The notes under the pieces were generated by a model. That model made no database searches. It saw only the letters and a list, made by a program, of their open reading frames with translations, and was not told the DNA's origin. Made by a program: the position numbers and the translations under genes. Shown here piece after piece: positions 1 to 9,597 of a stretch of DNA of 29,877 nt. How positions within the stretch are numbered: the first letter of the stretch is position 1; the number at the start of each line of letters is the position of its first letter. The DNA lies in the NCBI GenBank assembly GCA_977017575.1, contig CDRNVI010000104.1:1-29877 (forward strand), in the 5' to 3' direction. Source of the DNA: Paramoeba atlantica. Its lineage: Eukaryota; Discosea.

Positions 1-144
1 TTTTTTCCATTTTTGGACCACGGTTCCCCCTTTTATATTTTTTTCCTCTATTATATTACTGTGTTTCTCTTTATATTTTCACTGTTTTTGTTCACTTTTT
101 TTTCAATAATCGAGGGTAGAGCGGTAGTTTTACAACCACCGCAA
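1..144 (-). repeat. C module (partial, reverse)
   Basis: T-rich module ending in a short imperfect hairpin (GCGGTAGTTTT...AACCACCGC at 121-143). The same module occurs at 4324-4490, 5863-6040, 10581-10781, 11492-11565, 20030-20191, 27040-27222 and 29791-29877. Its translations are runs of Phe, Leu and Tyr caused by T-richness and are not a protein. Confidence 0.8.
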
Positions 145-178
145 TATTCCTTTATGGCCGCATCCTTCAAGGTGTCCA

Positions 179-288
179 TTAGGCTCTTCGTTAAACGCGG
201 TGGTTGTTTTCAACTTAGAAGTCACTCACGCTGTGTGCTTCGCGTTGAAAACTACCACCGAGTTTAAACGAAGAGTCTAAGGAAGAAT
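179..288. repeat. B module, palindromic element
   Basis: About 110 bp whose ends are inverted repeats: AGGCTCTTCGTTAAACGCGG on the left and its complement, with small changes, on the right. The middle differs between the two halves. About ten copies occur in the window, alone or joined to C, D or F modules. It looks like a tiny foldback or MITE-type element. Confidence 0.75.
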
Positions 289-573
289 AATCTCCAAATG
301 ATCATGAATCAATCTATTTTTTGGGGTGAAAAAGCGCGATTGTTTGGAAAAATTACGAAATTTTACACCGAATTTGGGCCGTTTTGGATGCCTTACCAGT
401 AGGGGCAGGAGTCGAATCTGTCGACAAAACATCGTAGAATGGTAGCTGAGGTCTCAAACTCTACAAATACGTTTTAGGAGTCGATTTTGGAAAAATAATA
501 TTTTTACTATTTTTCGGGTCAAAAAATATTTTGTTTTGGTCATCCCAAAAATTTCGGAATTTTTGACCTTGTC
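289..573 (+). repeat. F module and adjoining unclassified AT-rich DNA
   Basis: The part from 289 to about 420 recurs at 6184-6310 (same strand), at 21068-21216 (reverse) and as inverted pieces around 12690-12850. It is usually next to a B module. The rest, to 573, is found only in the two block copies. I see no gene in it. Confidence 0.55.
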
Positions 574-880
574 GGACCCCTCCAATCCAATCCAATCCAA
601 AATACCGACAAAGTCGGCTAATCGCATAAAGTAATGGAGTATGAAACTTCCTCAAGGCATATTCTAGCACACGTACGGAGATACACAACAAGCACCTCAC
701 ACTTACTTTGGTGTCCCCCTTCCACCGCCAGTTCTCGTAACTTTCTGGCGAATAACAACCTTTTTCCTCTGCCCTCACGTTTAGACGAGGATGAGACTTT
801 CACTGCACGCTGTCTTTTTGCGTTTCGTTTTGCAAACGGCTGAGCAGTGGTTTGCGAATTTGAGGGCTTTCTTCTCTTTA

Positions 881-1524
881 AAAATCCAAAAAAATCCAAA
901 TCATTCCATATTGCTCCGGATGGTCACTGGCAAGCCAGACCCTTCGCAGACAGATTTGGAAGTTCCGAGGCCGACGTCCTCTACCAGTTTCCGCTTGTCC
1001 AAGGCGGCACCAACGTGCTGTTGCCAACACGATGCGTCGACGAACTGTACGTCAACACGGGTCACCCAAGAGGTGCAAGCCGGGTAAGGGAGCTGGTTCC
1101 CTGAGGGGAGGGGTGCCGTATCGCGGAGTAGCAGACGGAAGAAAATAGCAACTAGCGACGAAGGTTCGTCTCGCAAAGTAGATCAAAGGAAAATATGCCC
1201 GCCACCTGAGCAGGAATGCCCTGAGGACGCAGAAGATGGTGTAGAATAGTAGAGCGATAACTGATAAGTAAGGTCAAATGCGTCTTCTCTTTCAATTTGA
1301 GTGTTTTATGAGAGTATGAATATATTCAGTGTTTCAACTGATTTATCGGTCATATAAGATAAGATAAGGGGGGGTCCGGGACGTTCCTCCGAGTACTGGG
1401 CCTAGTCGGTTCTCAGCCCAGCCTCTAGAGTGAGGCCGCCGGGAAATTGCGATGAGCGGGTTTGAACTCGCCGTCTGAGCACCATGTGCTTCAAACATTG
1501 AATTCATGCCACTCCGCCATCTCC
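881..1524 (-). mobile_element. tRNA-headed SINE inserted in LINE-B, itself interrupted
   Basis: On the minus strand the element starts at 1524 with a tRNA-like head carrying A-box-like GGCGGAGTGGC and B-box-like GAGTTCAAACCCG. It runs through the body and ends near 881 with a hairpin and an A-rich and GGATT-type tail. The 15-bp GCTTTCTTCTCTTTA lies on both sides (866-880 and 1525-1539), an exact target-site duplication within the LINE-B coding tail. The body is split by a LINE 3' end (1119-1367). Confidence 0.9.
1119..1367 (+). mobile_element. 5'-truncated LINE 3' end nested in the SINE
   Basis: About 250 bp inserted in the opposite orientation to the SINE. Its start encodes a basic tail (SSRRKKIATSDEGSSRKVDQ, broken by early stops in this copy) like the end of the LINE ORF. 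It finishes with a hairpin (1337-1350, AACTGATTTATCGGT) and three AGATA-type tail repeats, matching the hairpin plus GGATA tail of the intact LINE. In the second block copy GGGTCCG flanks both ends, a likely target duplication. Confidence 0.75.
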
Positions 1525-2323
1525 GCTTTCTTCTCTTTACGTCAGGTTCGCTTACTTTTTTTCTAGATGCACACAATGCGAGCGAGTCTGCTGCCTCGTT
1601 CCAAGGGTTTCCGCGTGAGAATTAACTTTACACATATTTGTACCCCTTGACCCCTTCAACGCGCGTATTTTATGGTCCATTTGATTCATCAAGTCTCCAT
1701 TTGCAATTCCGTTGTAGCCTGCAACGCGAAAACGTGATCTTAAACTGTGAAAATATTGCCAAACGTAACAAGAATCAGTATGAAAAACGCAAGAAAGTGA
1801 TCCTTCTGGAATTTTCGAAATAGCCTCACCTATGAAGAGAATGTCTCAGCATGTGTCCGGTAAGGTTTGGCTCTCTGAACTTTGTGAATAGTGGAAAATC
1901 GTGATGTATTTACGTAGAGATAGTCAGTAGGATAACAAAAACCATACTCGTCCAATTTGTTGCACTGAGATGCAATTCTTCTCATCGTATTAATTTCCGA
2001 CATCAATCGAAACGCAACATTTTTTGAGAAATGTGCAATGAGCCTGGACCAAAGTTCAGAATAGGGTATATAAGCACGTCGTATAGTCTGAGTTTAGGAT
2101 GAGAGCTTAAAGATGAAATCCATATTCCTCGCATGCGGGCAAATGAGGACCAAGCAAGTTTCAAACGATCTTTTCAAACGATCCAGCGACTTATTAAGAA
2201 TGCGATCCATAACCATCACGAAAAGGTAAGGGGCCAACACATCCCCTTGAAGTATTCCTGTAGTTATCGGGAAAGAATCTGTGATACCAAAAGGTGTGCG
2301 GACTACGCCTTTAAGACCCCTCC

Positions 2324-2775
2324 CGCGCGTACCCAGGTGGCGGGCACCCCCCAGGTGTGTGGGGGGGTGGGAAGTCATCGCGCGGCCTAATCTACCCACT
2401 TCCCGGATCTAACGATCCAGCAGGGTGAGAAAAGGGGATCTGCCCCCCCCACCTATCCTCGATTTGGGCACAAATCACGGTGCTTAAAAACGAGGGTCCC
2501 TGGGACTCGAACCAAGGAAGTCCAGTTCCTGACATTCATGAATAGTGATCGCAAGTTCCACTCCCCGGGAGGTACATTTTCAGAAAATATAACCCTGGCA
2601 CTCACGTGCCAAAATGACCGATGCGGGGATCGCTCCAATCTTTCGACACCTACCCAATCCCAAGACACCACCATAACCTACTCCGCCGCAACACACAACC
2701 AGCGAACTCTCTGTAGTTCTGCATAAAAAAGATAATCGATCACCTTTGAATATTTGGAGCTCAAATCACAGTACG
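2324..2775. other. Unclassified block with one minus-strand tRNA-like head
   Basis: No gene is seen. The region has G/C runs near 2350 and 2440 and exists otherwise only at 8217-8660. On the minus strand 2565-2491 holds GGTTCGAGTCC, a good Pol III B-box, but I cannot place a convincing A-box. It may be another SINE head. Confidence 0.4.
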
Positions 2776-2848
2776 AACGAAGTAGTATAGTGGTGGAACG
2801 GTAAAATGCAACGCGGAAAGTCCAAGGTTCGATTCCCACGCCCAGCAT
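2776..2848 (+). repeat. tRNA-Asp-like relic or SINE head
   Basis: TAGTATAGTGG (A-box, 2783-2793) and GGTTCGATTCC (B-box, 2826-2836) have tRNA spacing, and the ACGCGG before the variable region resembles tRNA-Asp. The acceptor ends do not pair convincingly, so this is a relic or the head of a short interspersed element and not a working tRNA gene. Its copy lies at 8661-8733. Confidence 0.5.
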
Positions 2849-2907
2849 TTTGACCTTTTTTCTCCCCCCCGATAAAAGAGAGCATACCATACGCGACGTC
2901 GTTAGTG

Positions 2908-3177
2908 GGAGGTGGCGGAGTGGCAAGAATTCAAAGTTTGAAGCACATGGTGCTCAGGCGGCGGGTTCAAACCCGCTCATCGAAATATTCCTGGCGGCCT
3001 CACTCTAAGAGGCTGGGATGATAACCGACTAGGCCCAGTACTCGGAGGACCGTCCCGGACCCTCCCCTCGGGGAACCAGCTCCCTTACCGCGCTTAAACC
3101 TCTTGGGTAAGCCGTGTTGACGTACAGTTCGTCGGCGCAGCGTTTTGGCAACGGCACGTTGGTGCCGCCTTGGACAA
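2908..3177 (+). mobile_element. SINE, 3'-truncated by D module
   Basis: Starts with GGAGGTGGCGGAGTGGC and has the B-box GGGTTCAAACCCG. It follows the full SINE at 20266-20697 as far as the word TGGACAA, then joins the D module directly. It is preceded by GTCGTTAGTGGGA, a word also found in the tandem repeats at 28211-28480. Confidence 0.85.
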
Positions 3178-3737
3178 ATTTTTTCGAAAAAATTAGTTTT
3201 CGAAAAAAAAACCGCAGAAAGAGTAGCCGGGGTCTTGGCGCGCATTTTCCACCCCCCTACCCGGGGGTGACCCCCCCGCGTATCCGCAGGACGGGTCCGC
3301 CTAGTTCGGATTTTTTCGGAAAAAGAATTTCAACTTGGCGAAAAAAATGGCAAAAAAAATATTTTTCCAAATCGTTTCCCTATTGTATTTTGATAGTTTC
3401 GGACCTACACTAGCTTTCTACGGAGTTGTTTTCGCAAGGTATCCCTTCTTCGAACCGTGGTGCGCCACTCAAAATGACCCATTTTTGACTACAAAAAAGG
3501 TGAAAAAGTATTTTTCGGACCTAAAGGGGCATTTTTGTGTCGAAAGAATGGCATGGTTGGAGTCGCATTCTCTAACCAATACGTTCGGTAGGCTTCCATT
3601 CATGCCTTACGAGTGATTTACCACCCGACGCACAAAATGTCGGATTTAGTGCTCTGACAGCAAAAATATGCGAAAATCACCCCATTTGTACCCGAAATTC
3701 GGCTATTTTTGGCTATAATCTTTCCGTTTTCCAGGCC
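3178..3737 (+). repeat. D module
   Basis: About 560 bp rich in runs of A and T. It recurs at 4583-5156 and 9061-9596 (plus), at 10025-10580, 16818-17287, 19792-20000 and 27334-27546 (reverse), and truncated at 12863-13215. One frame is open in several copies, but the open frame differs between copies and no protein family is recognisable. Confidence 0.75.
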
Positions 3738-3759
3738 CAAATTTAATAGGCGAATTTAT

Positions 3760-3835
3760 AGGCGAAGCGCGCAGCATGAGTGACTTCTAAGTTGAAAACA
3801 ACCACCGCGTTTAACGAAGAGCCTAAAAAAGAAAT
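3760..3835 (+). repeat. B module, right half
   Basis: Begins in the middle of B (GCGAAGCGCGCAGCATGAG) and ends with the complement of the AGGCTCTTCG arm. It is attached to a D module, as in the full C-D-B element at 4324-5277. Confidence 0.7.
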
Positions 3836-3890
3836 TAAGCTGCACCTTTATATTGCATAAATTCTGCACCTCTATTTGGCATAAAAGTTG

Positions 3891-4058
3891 AAAAAAAAAA
3901 TCGAGCCGATAAATTTTTTTCGAGCCCTTAAAAAAAATTTGACCCCTTAAAAAATATGATCATTTTTGGTTGGTGTTCGCGAAATTTGAGGTTGACAAGA
4001 AATTTTAGGCTCACATCTAACATTGCCAGAAAATGGAATTAAATAAATTCACGTTTCC
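3891..4058. other. A-rich spacer of X2
   Basis: Runs of A and T separated by CGAGCC-type words, like 27903-28035. No gene is seen. Confidence 0.4.
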
Positions 4059-4205
4059 TCCCGGTGAGGCCCCGGAGTTGCGAGAGGCCACCATACCCCA
4101 CAACTAGGTCGCTCGCGCGACCCCCGCTAAATAGGGGGGAAGGTGGTAGTTGTTTTGGGGAATATGAGAGGCCGAACGCACAGAGGGGGCCGGCCGGGCC
4201 AATGA
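4059..4205 (+). repeat. E module (hairpin partly deleted)
   Basis: Matches 28036-28203, starting CTCCCGGTGAGGCCCCGGAG. In this copy most of the left side of the long hairpin is missing, leaving ACAACTAGGTCGC joined to the right side. Confidence 0.7.
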
Positions 4206-4323
4206 ACCCAGATCTTGTCTACCCGTCTGCTACGGAAACATACGACAACGAGAACTAGTTTACCTGTCGGGAGTAAAATCCCACCTGTGCTTTTCTTAAT
4301 TCTCTGATGTACTTACAAGTTAA

Positions 4324-5277
4324 TTGCGGTGGTTGTAAAACTACCGCTCTACACTCGATTATTGAAAAAGAAGTGAACAAAAACAGTGAAAATAAATAAA
4401 GAGGAACACAGTAATATAATAGAAGAAAAAAATATAAAAGGGGGCTCCGGTGGTCCAAAACTGAAAAAAAATTTTGAAAAAAATTGGGGGTCCATGGGGG
4501 GGGTCCATGGGGGGGGTCCAGGGGGGGGGGTCCAGGGGGGGGGTCCAGGGGGGGGGTCCAGGGGGGGGGGGGGGCATGGTCGAGCAAATTTTTTCGAAAA
4601 AATTAGTTTTCGAAAAAAAACCGCAGAAAGGGTAGCCGGGGTCTTGGCGCGCATTTTCCACCCCCCTACCCGGGGACCCGGGGGTGACCCCCCCGCGTAT
4701 CCGCAGGACGGGTCCGCCAAGTTCGGATTTTTTCGGAAAAAAATTTTTGAAAAAAAATTCAACTTGGCGAAAAAAATGACAAAACTATTTTTCCAAAATC
4801 GTTTCCCCTATTGTATTTTGATAGTTTGGGACCTCCACTAGCTTTCTCCGCAGTTGTTTTCGCAAGGCATCACTTCTTCGAACCGTGGTGCGCCACTCAA
4901 AATGACCCAATTTTGACTAAAAAGGTGAAAAAGTATTTTTCGGACCTAAAGGGGCATTTTTGTGTCGAACGAATGGTATGGTTGGAGTCGTATCCTCTAC
5001 CCAATACGTTCGGTAGGCTTTCATTCATGCCTGCGAGTGATTTCCCACGCGTAAATGTCGGATTTAGTGCTCTGAGAGCAAAAATATGCGAAAATGACCC
5101 CATTTGTACCCGAAATTCGGCTATTTTTGGCTATAATCTTTCCGTTTTCCAGGCTAAATTTTCTTTTTTAGGCTCTTCGTTAAACGCGGTGGTAGTTTTC
5201 AACGCGAAGCGCGCAGCATGAGTGACTTCTAAGTTGAAAGCAACCACCGCGTTTAACGAAGAGCCTAAAAAAGAAAA
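4324..5277 (+). mobile_element. Complete C-D-B composite element
   Basis: In order: C module (4324-4490), G-rich minisatellite (4490-4577), D module (4583-5156) and B module (5157-5277). The same order occurs reversed at 9910-10781, so this is probably one non-autonomous element of about 0.9 kb and not a chance neighbourhood. Its left end is a short hairpin related to B and its right end is B itself. No transposase is encoded. Confidence 0.65.
4490..4577 (+). repeat. G-rich minisatellite
   Basis: About eight units of a 10-bp word like GGGGGGTCCA. Shorter reversed forms (TGGACCCCCC) lie in the other C modules at 5863, 10605 and 27055. Proline- and glycine-rich translations here are repeat artefacts. 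Confidence 0.9.
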
Positions 5278-5290
5278 TTATATGATAACT

Positions 5291-5709
5291 GGAGGTGGTG
5301 GAGTGGGTGGAGGTGGCGGAGTGGCTGGAGGTGGCGGAGTGGCAAGAACTCAAAGTTTGAAGCACATGGTGCTCAGGCGGCGAGTTCAAACCCGCTCATC
5401 GAAATATTCCTGGCCTCACTCTAAGAGGCTGGGCTGATAACCGACTAGGCCCAGTACTCGGAGGAACGTCCCGGACCCTCCCCTCAGGGAACCAGCTCCC
5501 TTACCCGGCTTAAACCTCTTGGGTAAGCCGTGTTGACGTACAGTTCGTCGACGCAGCGTTTTGGCAACGGCACGTTGGTGCCGCCTTGGACAAGCGGAAA
5601 CTGGTAGAGGACGTCGGCCTCGGAACTTCCAAATCTGTCTGTGAAGGGTCTGGCTTGCCAGTGACCATCCAGAGCAATCCGGAATGATTTGGATTGGATT
5701 TTTTGGATT
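5291..5709 (+). mobile_element. SINE with triplicated 5' end
   Basis: Full-length SINE body with B-box, the standard internal sequence and the 3' hairpin (CCAGA-GCAA-TCCGG near 5669), followed by GGATTGGATT. Its 5' end carries three tandem 18-bp units (5291-5308, 5309-5326 and 5327-5344), each a GGAGGTGG(C/T)GGAGTGG variant of the A-box region. Confidence 0.9.
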
Positions 5710-5862
5710 AATATGCAGTATAAAGGTGCCGCTGAATATGCAATATCAAGGTGAATTATGCCAGATGAAGGTGAATTCATGCCAGATAAAGGTGAATTCA
5801 TGCAATATAAAGTGCCACTTTTTATGCAAGATAATGGTGCGGGTGCCACCCTCCCATGGACC

Positions 5863-6183
5863 CCCCCCATGGAACCCCCATTTTTTTCAATTGTTTTTTT
5901 TCCATTTTTGGACCACCGGTTCCCCCTTTTATATTTTTTTCCTCTATTATATTACTGTGTTTCTCTTTATATTTTCACTGTTTTTGTTCACTTTTTTTTC
6001 AATAATCGAGGGTAGAGCGGTAGTTTTACAACCACCGCAATATTCCTTTATGGCCGCATCCTTCAAGGTGTCCATTAGGCTCTTCGTTAAACGCGGTGGT
6101 TGTTTTCAACTTAGAAGTCACTCACGCTGTGTGCTTCGCGTTGAAAACTACCACCGAGTTTAACGAAGAGTCTAAGGAAGAAT
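5863..6183 (-). repeat. C module (reverse) plus B module, copy 2
   Basis: C runs from 5863 to 6040 with the TGGACCCCCC remnant at its start and the short hairpin at its end. B follows at 6075-6183. This pairs with 1-288 of the first block copy. Confidence 0.75.
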
Positions 6184-6468
6184 AATCTCCAAATGATCAT
6201 GAATAATCTATTTTTTGGGGTGAAAAAGCGCGATTGTTTGGAAAAATTACGAAATTTTACACCGAATTTGGGCCGTTTTGGATGCCTTACCAGTAGGGGC
6301 AGGAGTCGAATCTGTCGACAAAAACATCGTAGAATGGTAGCTGAGGTCTCAAACTCTACAAATACGTTTTAGGAGTCGATTTTGGAAAAATAATATTTTT
6401 ACTATTTTTCGGGTCAAAAAATATTTTGTTTTGGTCATCCCAAAAATTTCGGAATTTTTGACCTTGTC
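6184..6468 (+). repeat. F module and adjoining AT-rich DNA, copy 2
   Basis: Counterpart of 289-573. No gene is seen. Confidence 0.55.
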
Positions 6469-6774
6469 GGACCCCTCCAATCCAATCCAATCCAAAATAC
6501 CGACAAAGTCGGCTAATCGCATAAAGTAATGGAGTATGAAACTTCCTCAAGGCATATTCTAGCACACGTACGGAGATACACAACAAGCACTCACACTTAC
6601 TTTGGTGTCCCCCTTCCACCGCCAGTTCTCGTAACTTTCTGGCGAATAACAACTTTTTCCTCTGCCTCCACGTTTAGACGAGGACTGAGACTTTCACTGC
6701 ACGCTGTCTTTTTGCGTTTCGTTTTGCAAACGGCTGAGCAGTGGTTTGCGAATTTGAGGGCTTTCTTCTCTTTA

Positions 6775-7417
6775 AAATCCAAAAAAATCCAAATCATTCC
6801 ATATTGCTCCGGATGGTCACTGGCAAGCCAGACCCTTCGCAGACAGATTTGGAAGTTCCGAGGCCGACGTCCTCTACCAGTTTCCGCTTGTCCAAGGCGG
6901 CACCAACGTGCTGTTGCCAACACGATGCGTCGACGAACTGTACGTCAACACGGCTTACACAAGAGGCGTAAGCCGGGTAAGGGAGCTGGTTCCCTGAGGG
7001 GAGGGTCCGTATCGCGGAGTAGCAGACGGAAGAAAATAGCAACTAGCGACGAAGGTTCGTCTCGCAAAGTAGATCAAAGGAAAATATGCCCGCCACCTGA
7101 GCAGGAATGCCCTGAGGACGCAGAAGATGGTGTAGAATAGTAGAGCGATAACTGATAAGTAAGGTCAAATGCGTCTTCTCTTTCTATTTGAGTGTTTTAT
7201 GAGAGTATGAATATATTCAGTGTTTCAACTGATTTATCGGTCATATAAGATAAGATAAGGGGGGGTCCGGGACGTTCCTCCGAGTACTGGGCCTAGTCGG
7301 TTCTCAGCCCAGCCTCTTAGAGTGAGGCCGCCGGGAATATTGCGATGAGCGGGTTTGAACTCGCCGTCTGAGCACCATGTGCTTCAAACATTGAATTCAT
7401 GCCACTCCGCCATCTCC
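6775..7417 (-). mobile_element. SINE in LINE-B, copy 2, interrupted
   Basis: Counterpart of 881-1524, with GCTTTCTTCTCTTTA at 6760-6774 and 7418-7432 as the target-site duplication. It is interrupted by the LINE end at 7010-7258. Confidence 0.9.
7010..7258 (+). mobile_element. LINE 3' end nested in SINE, copy 2
   Basis: Encodes SSRRKKIATSDEGSSRKVDQ and a stop near 7140, then an AT-rich 3' UTR, a hairpin near 7228-7241 and AGATA tail repeats. GGGTCCG before (7003-7009) and after (7262-7268) is the target duplication. Confidence 0.75.
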
Positions 7418-8216
7418 GCTTTCTTCTCTTTACGTCAGGTTCGCTTACTTTTTTTCTAGATGCACACAATGCGAGCGAGTCTGCTGCCTCGTTCCAAGGG
7501 TTTCCCGAGTGAGATTTAACTTTACACATATTTGTACCCCTTGACCCTTCAACGCGCGTATTTATGGTCCATTTGATTCATCAAGTCTCCATTTGCAATT
7601 CCGTTGTAGCCTGCAACGCGAAAACGTGATCTTAAACTGTGAAATATTGCCAAACGTAACAAGAATCAGTATGAAAAACGCAAGAAAGTGATCCTTCTGG
7701 AATTTCGAAATAGCCTCACCTATGAAGAGAATGTCTCAGCATGTGTCCGGTAAGTTTGGGCTCGTCTGAACTTTGTGAATAGTGGAAAATCGTGATGTAT
7801 TTACGTAGAGATAGTTCAGTAGGAGTATCTAAACAATACTCGTCCAATTTGGTTGCACTGAGATGCAATTCTTCTCATCGTATTAATTTCGACATGCAAT
7901 CGAACCGCAACATTTTTGAGAAATGTGCAATGAGCCTGGACCAAAGTTCAGAATAGGGTATATAAGCACGTCGTATAGATCTGAGTTTAGGATGAGAGCT
8001 TAAAGATGAAATCCATATTCCTCGCATGCGGGCAAATGAGGACCAAGCAAGTTTCAAACGATCTTTTCAAACGATCCAGCGACTTATTAGAATGCGATCC
8101 ATAACCATCACGAAAAGGTAAGGGGCCAACACATCCCCTTGAAGTATTCCTGTAGTTATCGGGAAAGAATCTGTGATACCAAAAGGTGTGCGGACTACGC
8201 CTTTAAGGACCCCTCC

Positions 8217-8660
8217 CGCGCGTACCAGGTGGCGGGCACCCCCAGGTGTGGGGGGGTGGGAAGTCATCGCGCGGCCTAATCTACCACTTCCCGGATCTAA
8301 CGATCCAGCAGGGTGAGAAAAGGGGATCTGCCCCCCCCCACCTATCCTCGATTTGGGCACAAATCACGGTGCTTAAAAACGAGGGTCCTGGGACTCGAAC
8401 CAAGGAAGTCCAGTTCCTGACATTCATGATCTAGTGATCGCAAGTTCCACTCCCGGGAGGTACATTTTCAGAAAATATAACCCTGGCACTCACGTGCCAA
8501 AATGGACCGATGCGGGGATCGCTCCAATCTTTCGACACCTACCCAATCCCAAGACACCACCATAACTACTCCGCCGCAACACACAACCAGCGAACTCTCT
8601 GTAGTTCTGCATAAAAAAGATAATCGATCACCTTTGAATATTTGGAGCTCAAATCACAGT
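8217..8660. other. Unclassified block with tRNA-like head, copy 2
   Basis: Counterpart of 2324-2775, with the minus-strand B-box GGTTCGAGTCC near 8395. No gene is seen. Confidence 0.4.
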
Positions 8661-8733
8661 TGACGAGTAGTATAGTGGTGGAACGGTAAAATGCAACGCG
8701 GAAAGTCCAAGGTTCGATTCCCACGCCCAGCAT
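8661..8733 (+). repeat. tRNA-Asp-like relic, copy 2
   Basis: TAGTATAGTGG near 8668 and GGTTCGATTCC near 8711, as in copy 1. Confidence 0.5.
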
Positions 8734-8789
8734 TTTGACCTTTTTTCTCCCCCGATAAAAGAGAGCATACCATACGCGACGTCGTTAGT

Positions 8790-9060
8790 GGGAGTTGGCG
8801 GAGTGGCAAGAATTCAAAGTTTGAAGCACATGGTGCTCAGGCGGCGGGTTCAAACCCGCTCATCGAAATATTCCTGGCGGCCTCACTCTAAGAGGCTGGG
8901 ATGATAACCGACTAGGCCCAGTACTCGGAGGACCGTCCCGGACCCTCCCTCGGGGAACCAGCTCCCTTACCCGGCTTAAACCTCTTGGGTAAGCCGTGTT
9001 GACGTACAATTCGTCGACGCAGCGTGAGTTGGCAACAGCACGTGGTGCCGCCTTGGACAA
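8790..9060 (+). mobile_element. SINE 5' part, cut by D module
   Basis: Head, B-box and body up to TGGACAA, then D at 9061. It shares the rare words ACAATTCG and an altered spacing after CAGCGT with the SINE 3' piece at 9598, so both came from one SINE. Confidence 0.85.
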
Positions 9061-9596
9061 ATTTTTTCGAAAAAATTAGTTTTCGAAAAAAAAACCGCAG
9101 AAAGAGTAGCCGGGGTCTTGGCGCGCATTTTCACCCCCCTACCCGGGGTGACCCCCCCGCGTATCCGCAGGACGGGTCCGCCTAGTTCGGATTTTTTCGG
9201 AAAAAGAATTTCAACTTGGCGAAAAAAATGGCAAAAAAATATTTTTCCAAAATCGTTTCCCTATTGTATTTTGATAGTTTCGGCCCTACACTAGCTTTCT
9301 ACGGAGTTGTTTTCGCAAGGTATCCTTCTTCGAACCGTGGTGCGCCACTCAAAATGACCCATTTTTGACTAAAAAAGGTGAAAAAGTATTTTTCGGACCT
9401 AAAGGGGCATTTTTGTGTCGAAAGAATGGCATGGTTGGAGTCGCATTCTCTAACCAATCGTTCGGTAGGCCTTCCATCATGCCTACGAGTGATTTACCAC
9501 GCGCAAATGTCGGATTTAGTGCTCTGACAGCAAAAGACGCGAAAATCACCCCATTTTTACCCGAAATTCGGCTATTTTTGGCCGAAGAACTTTTTT
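9061..9596 (+). repeat. D module inside a SINE
   Basis: D module truncated at its 3' end (GGCTATTTTTGGCC). On both sides lie about 65 bp of the same SINE segment (8993-9056 and 9598-9662). Confidence 0.75.
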
Positions 9597-9597
9597 A

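Larger units (their letters stand above)
584..2314 (-). pseudogene. LINE-B remnant, minus strand (RT to 3' end), with a nested SINE
   Basis: This is a 5'-truncated LINE related to the one at 21679-26386. Reading on the minus strand, 2314-2100 gives the RT segment with RTPFGITDSFPITTGILQGD. The stretch 2080-1850 gives residues like YPILNFGPGSLHISQKMLR and SRFSTIHKVQRAK, matching the RT-to-RNase H linker, and 1570-1540 gives the end of RNase H (CASRKKVSEPDVKRRK). The catalytic YADD region is deleted and frames change several times. After the inserted SINE (881-1524) the C-terminal basic tail and 3' UTR continue to 584, ending in a hairpin (604-618) and a tail of TCCAA repeats, which are GGATT on the element strand. 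GGACCCCTCC at 574-583 and GACCCCTCC at 2315-2323 are probable target-site duplications. It is dead but clearly a LINE. Confidence 0.85.
1..3715. repeat. Direct duplication, copy 1 (starts before window)
   Basis: This block matches 5890-9585 in the same orientation and the same order of parts: C, B and F modules, minus-strand LINE remnant with nested SINE, tRNA-like heads, plus-strand SINE piece and D module. The shared nested insertions with the same target duplications show that the whole block was copied after they occurred. Differences between the copies are mostly one- or few-base insertions and deletions, with few substitutions. The left edge lies beyond the window. Confidence 0.9.
3836..5862. 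mobile_element. X2: foldback-like unit with inverted GCATAA-type arrays
   Basis: The left edge (3836-3890) has GCACC...TTATATTGCATAAATTC units in forward orientation. The right edge (5710-5862) has about six units such as ATGCAATATAAAGGTG, the inverted form. Between them lie an A-rich GAGCCC region, an E module, a C-D-B element and a SINE. The same left-edge order (array, A-rich GAGCCC, E) begins unit X1 at 27547. The boundaries are inferred from the arrays. Confidence 0.5.
6479..8206 (-). pseudogene. LINE-B remnant, copy 2, with nested SINE
   Basis: Counterpart of 584-2314. This copy shows longer readable pieces. The minus strand near 7529-7420 gives CKVKSHSGNPWNEAADSLAL, the last RNase H motif with its final Asp, and 8206-8070 gives the RT segment with GILQGDVLAPYLFVMVMDRI. 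GGACCCCTCC at 6469-6478 and 8207-8216 is an exact 10-bp target-site duplication, clearer than in copy 1. The 3' hairpin and GGATT tail lie at 6479-6515. Confidence 0.85.
5890..9585. repeat. Direct duplication, copy 2
   Basis: Second copy of the 1-3715 block, offset by about 5.88 kb. Similarity ends inside the D module near 9585, where this copy joins a SINE 3' half while copy 1 runs on to the end of D and a B-module remnant. Confidence 0.9.

Noticed and set aside
583-601. CCAAT-box cluster as a promoter
   Set aside because: The TCCAA repeats are the complement of the LINE-B GGATT tail next to its 3' hairpin.
2776-2848. Functional tRNA-Asp gene
   Set aside because: The boxes are good but the acceptor stem does not pair and the element is duplicated inside repeat DNA.
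4255-4762. Proline- and glycine-rich open frames of 100-150 codons
   Set aside because: They read through the 10-bp G-rich minisatellite and A/T runs; composition explains them.
4811-5221. 136-codon frame in the D module, partly open in several copies
   Set aside because: Different frames are open in different copies, gaps do not respect codons, and no family is recognisable.
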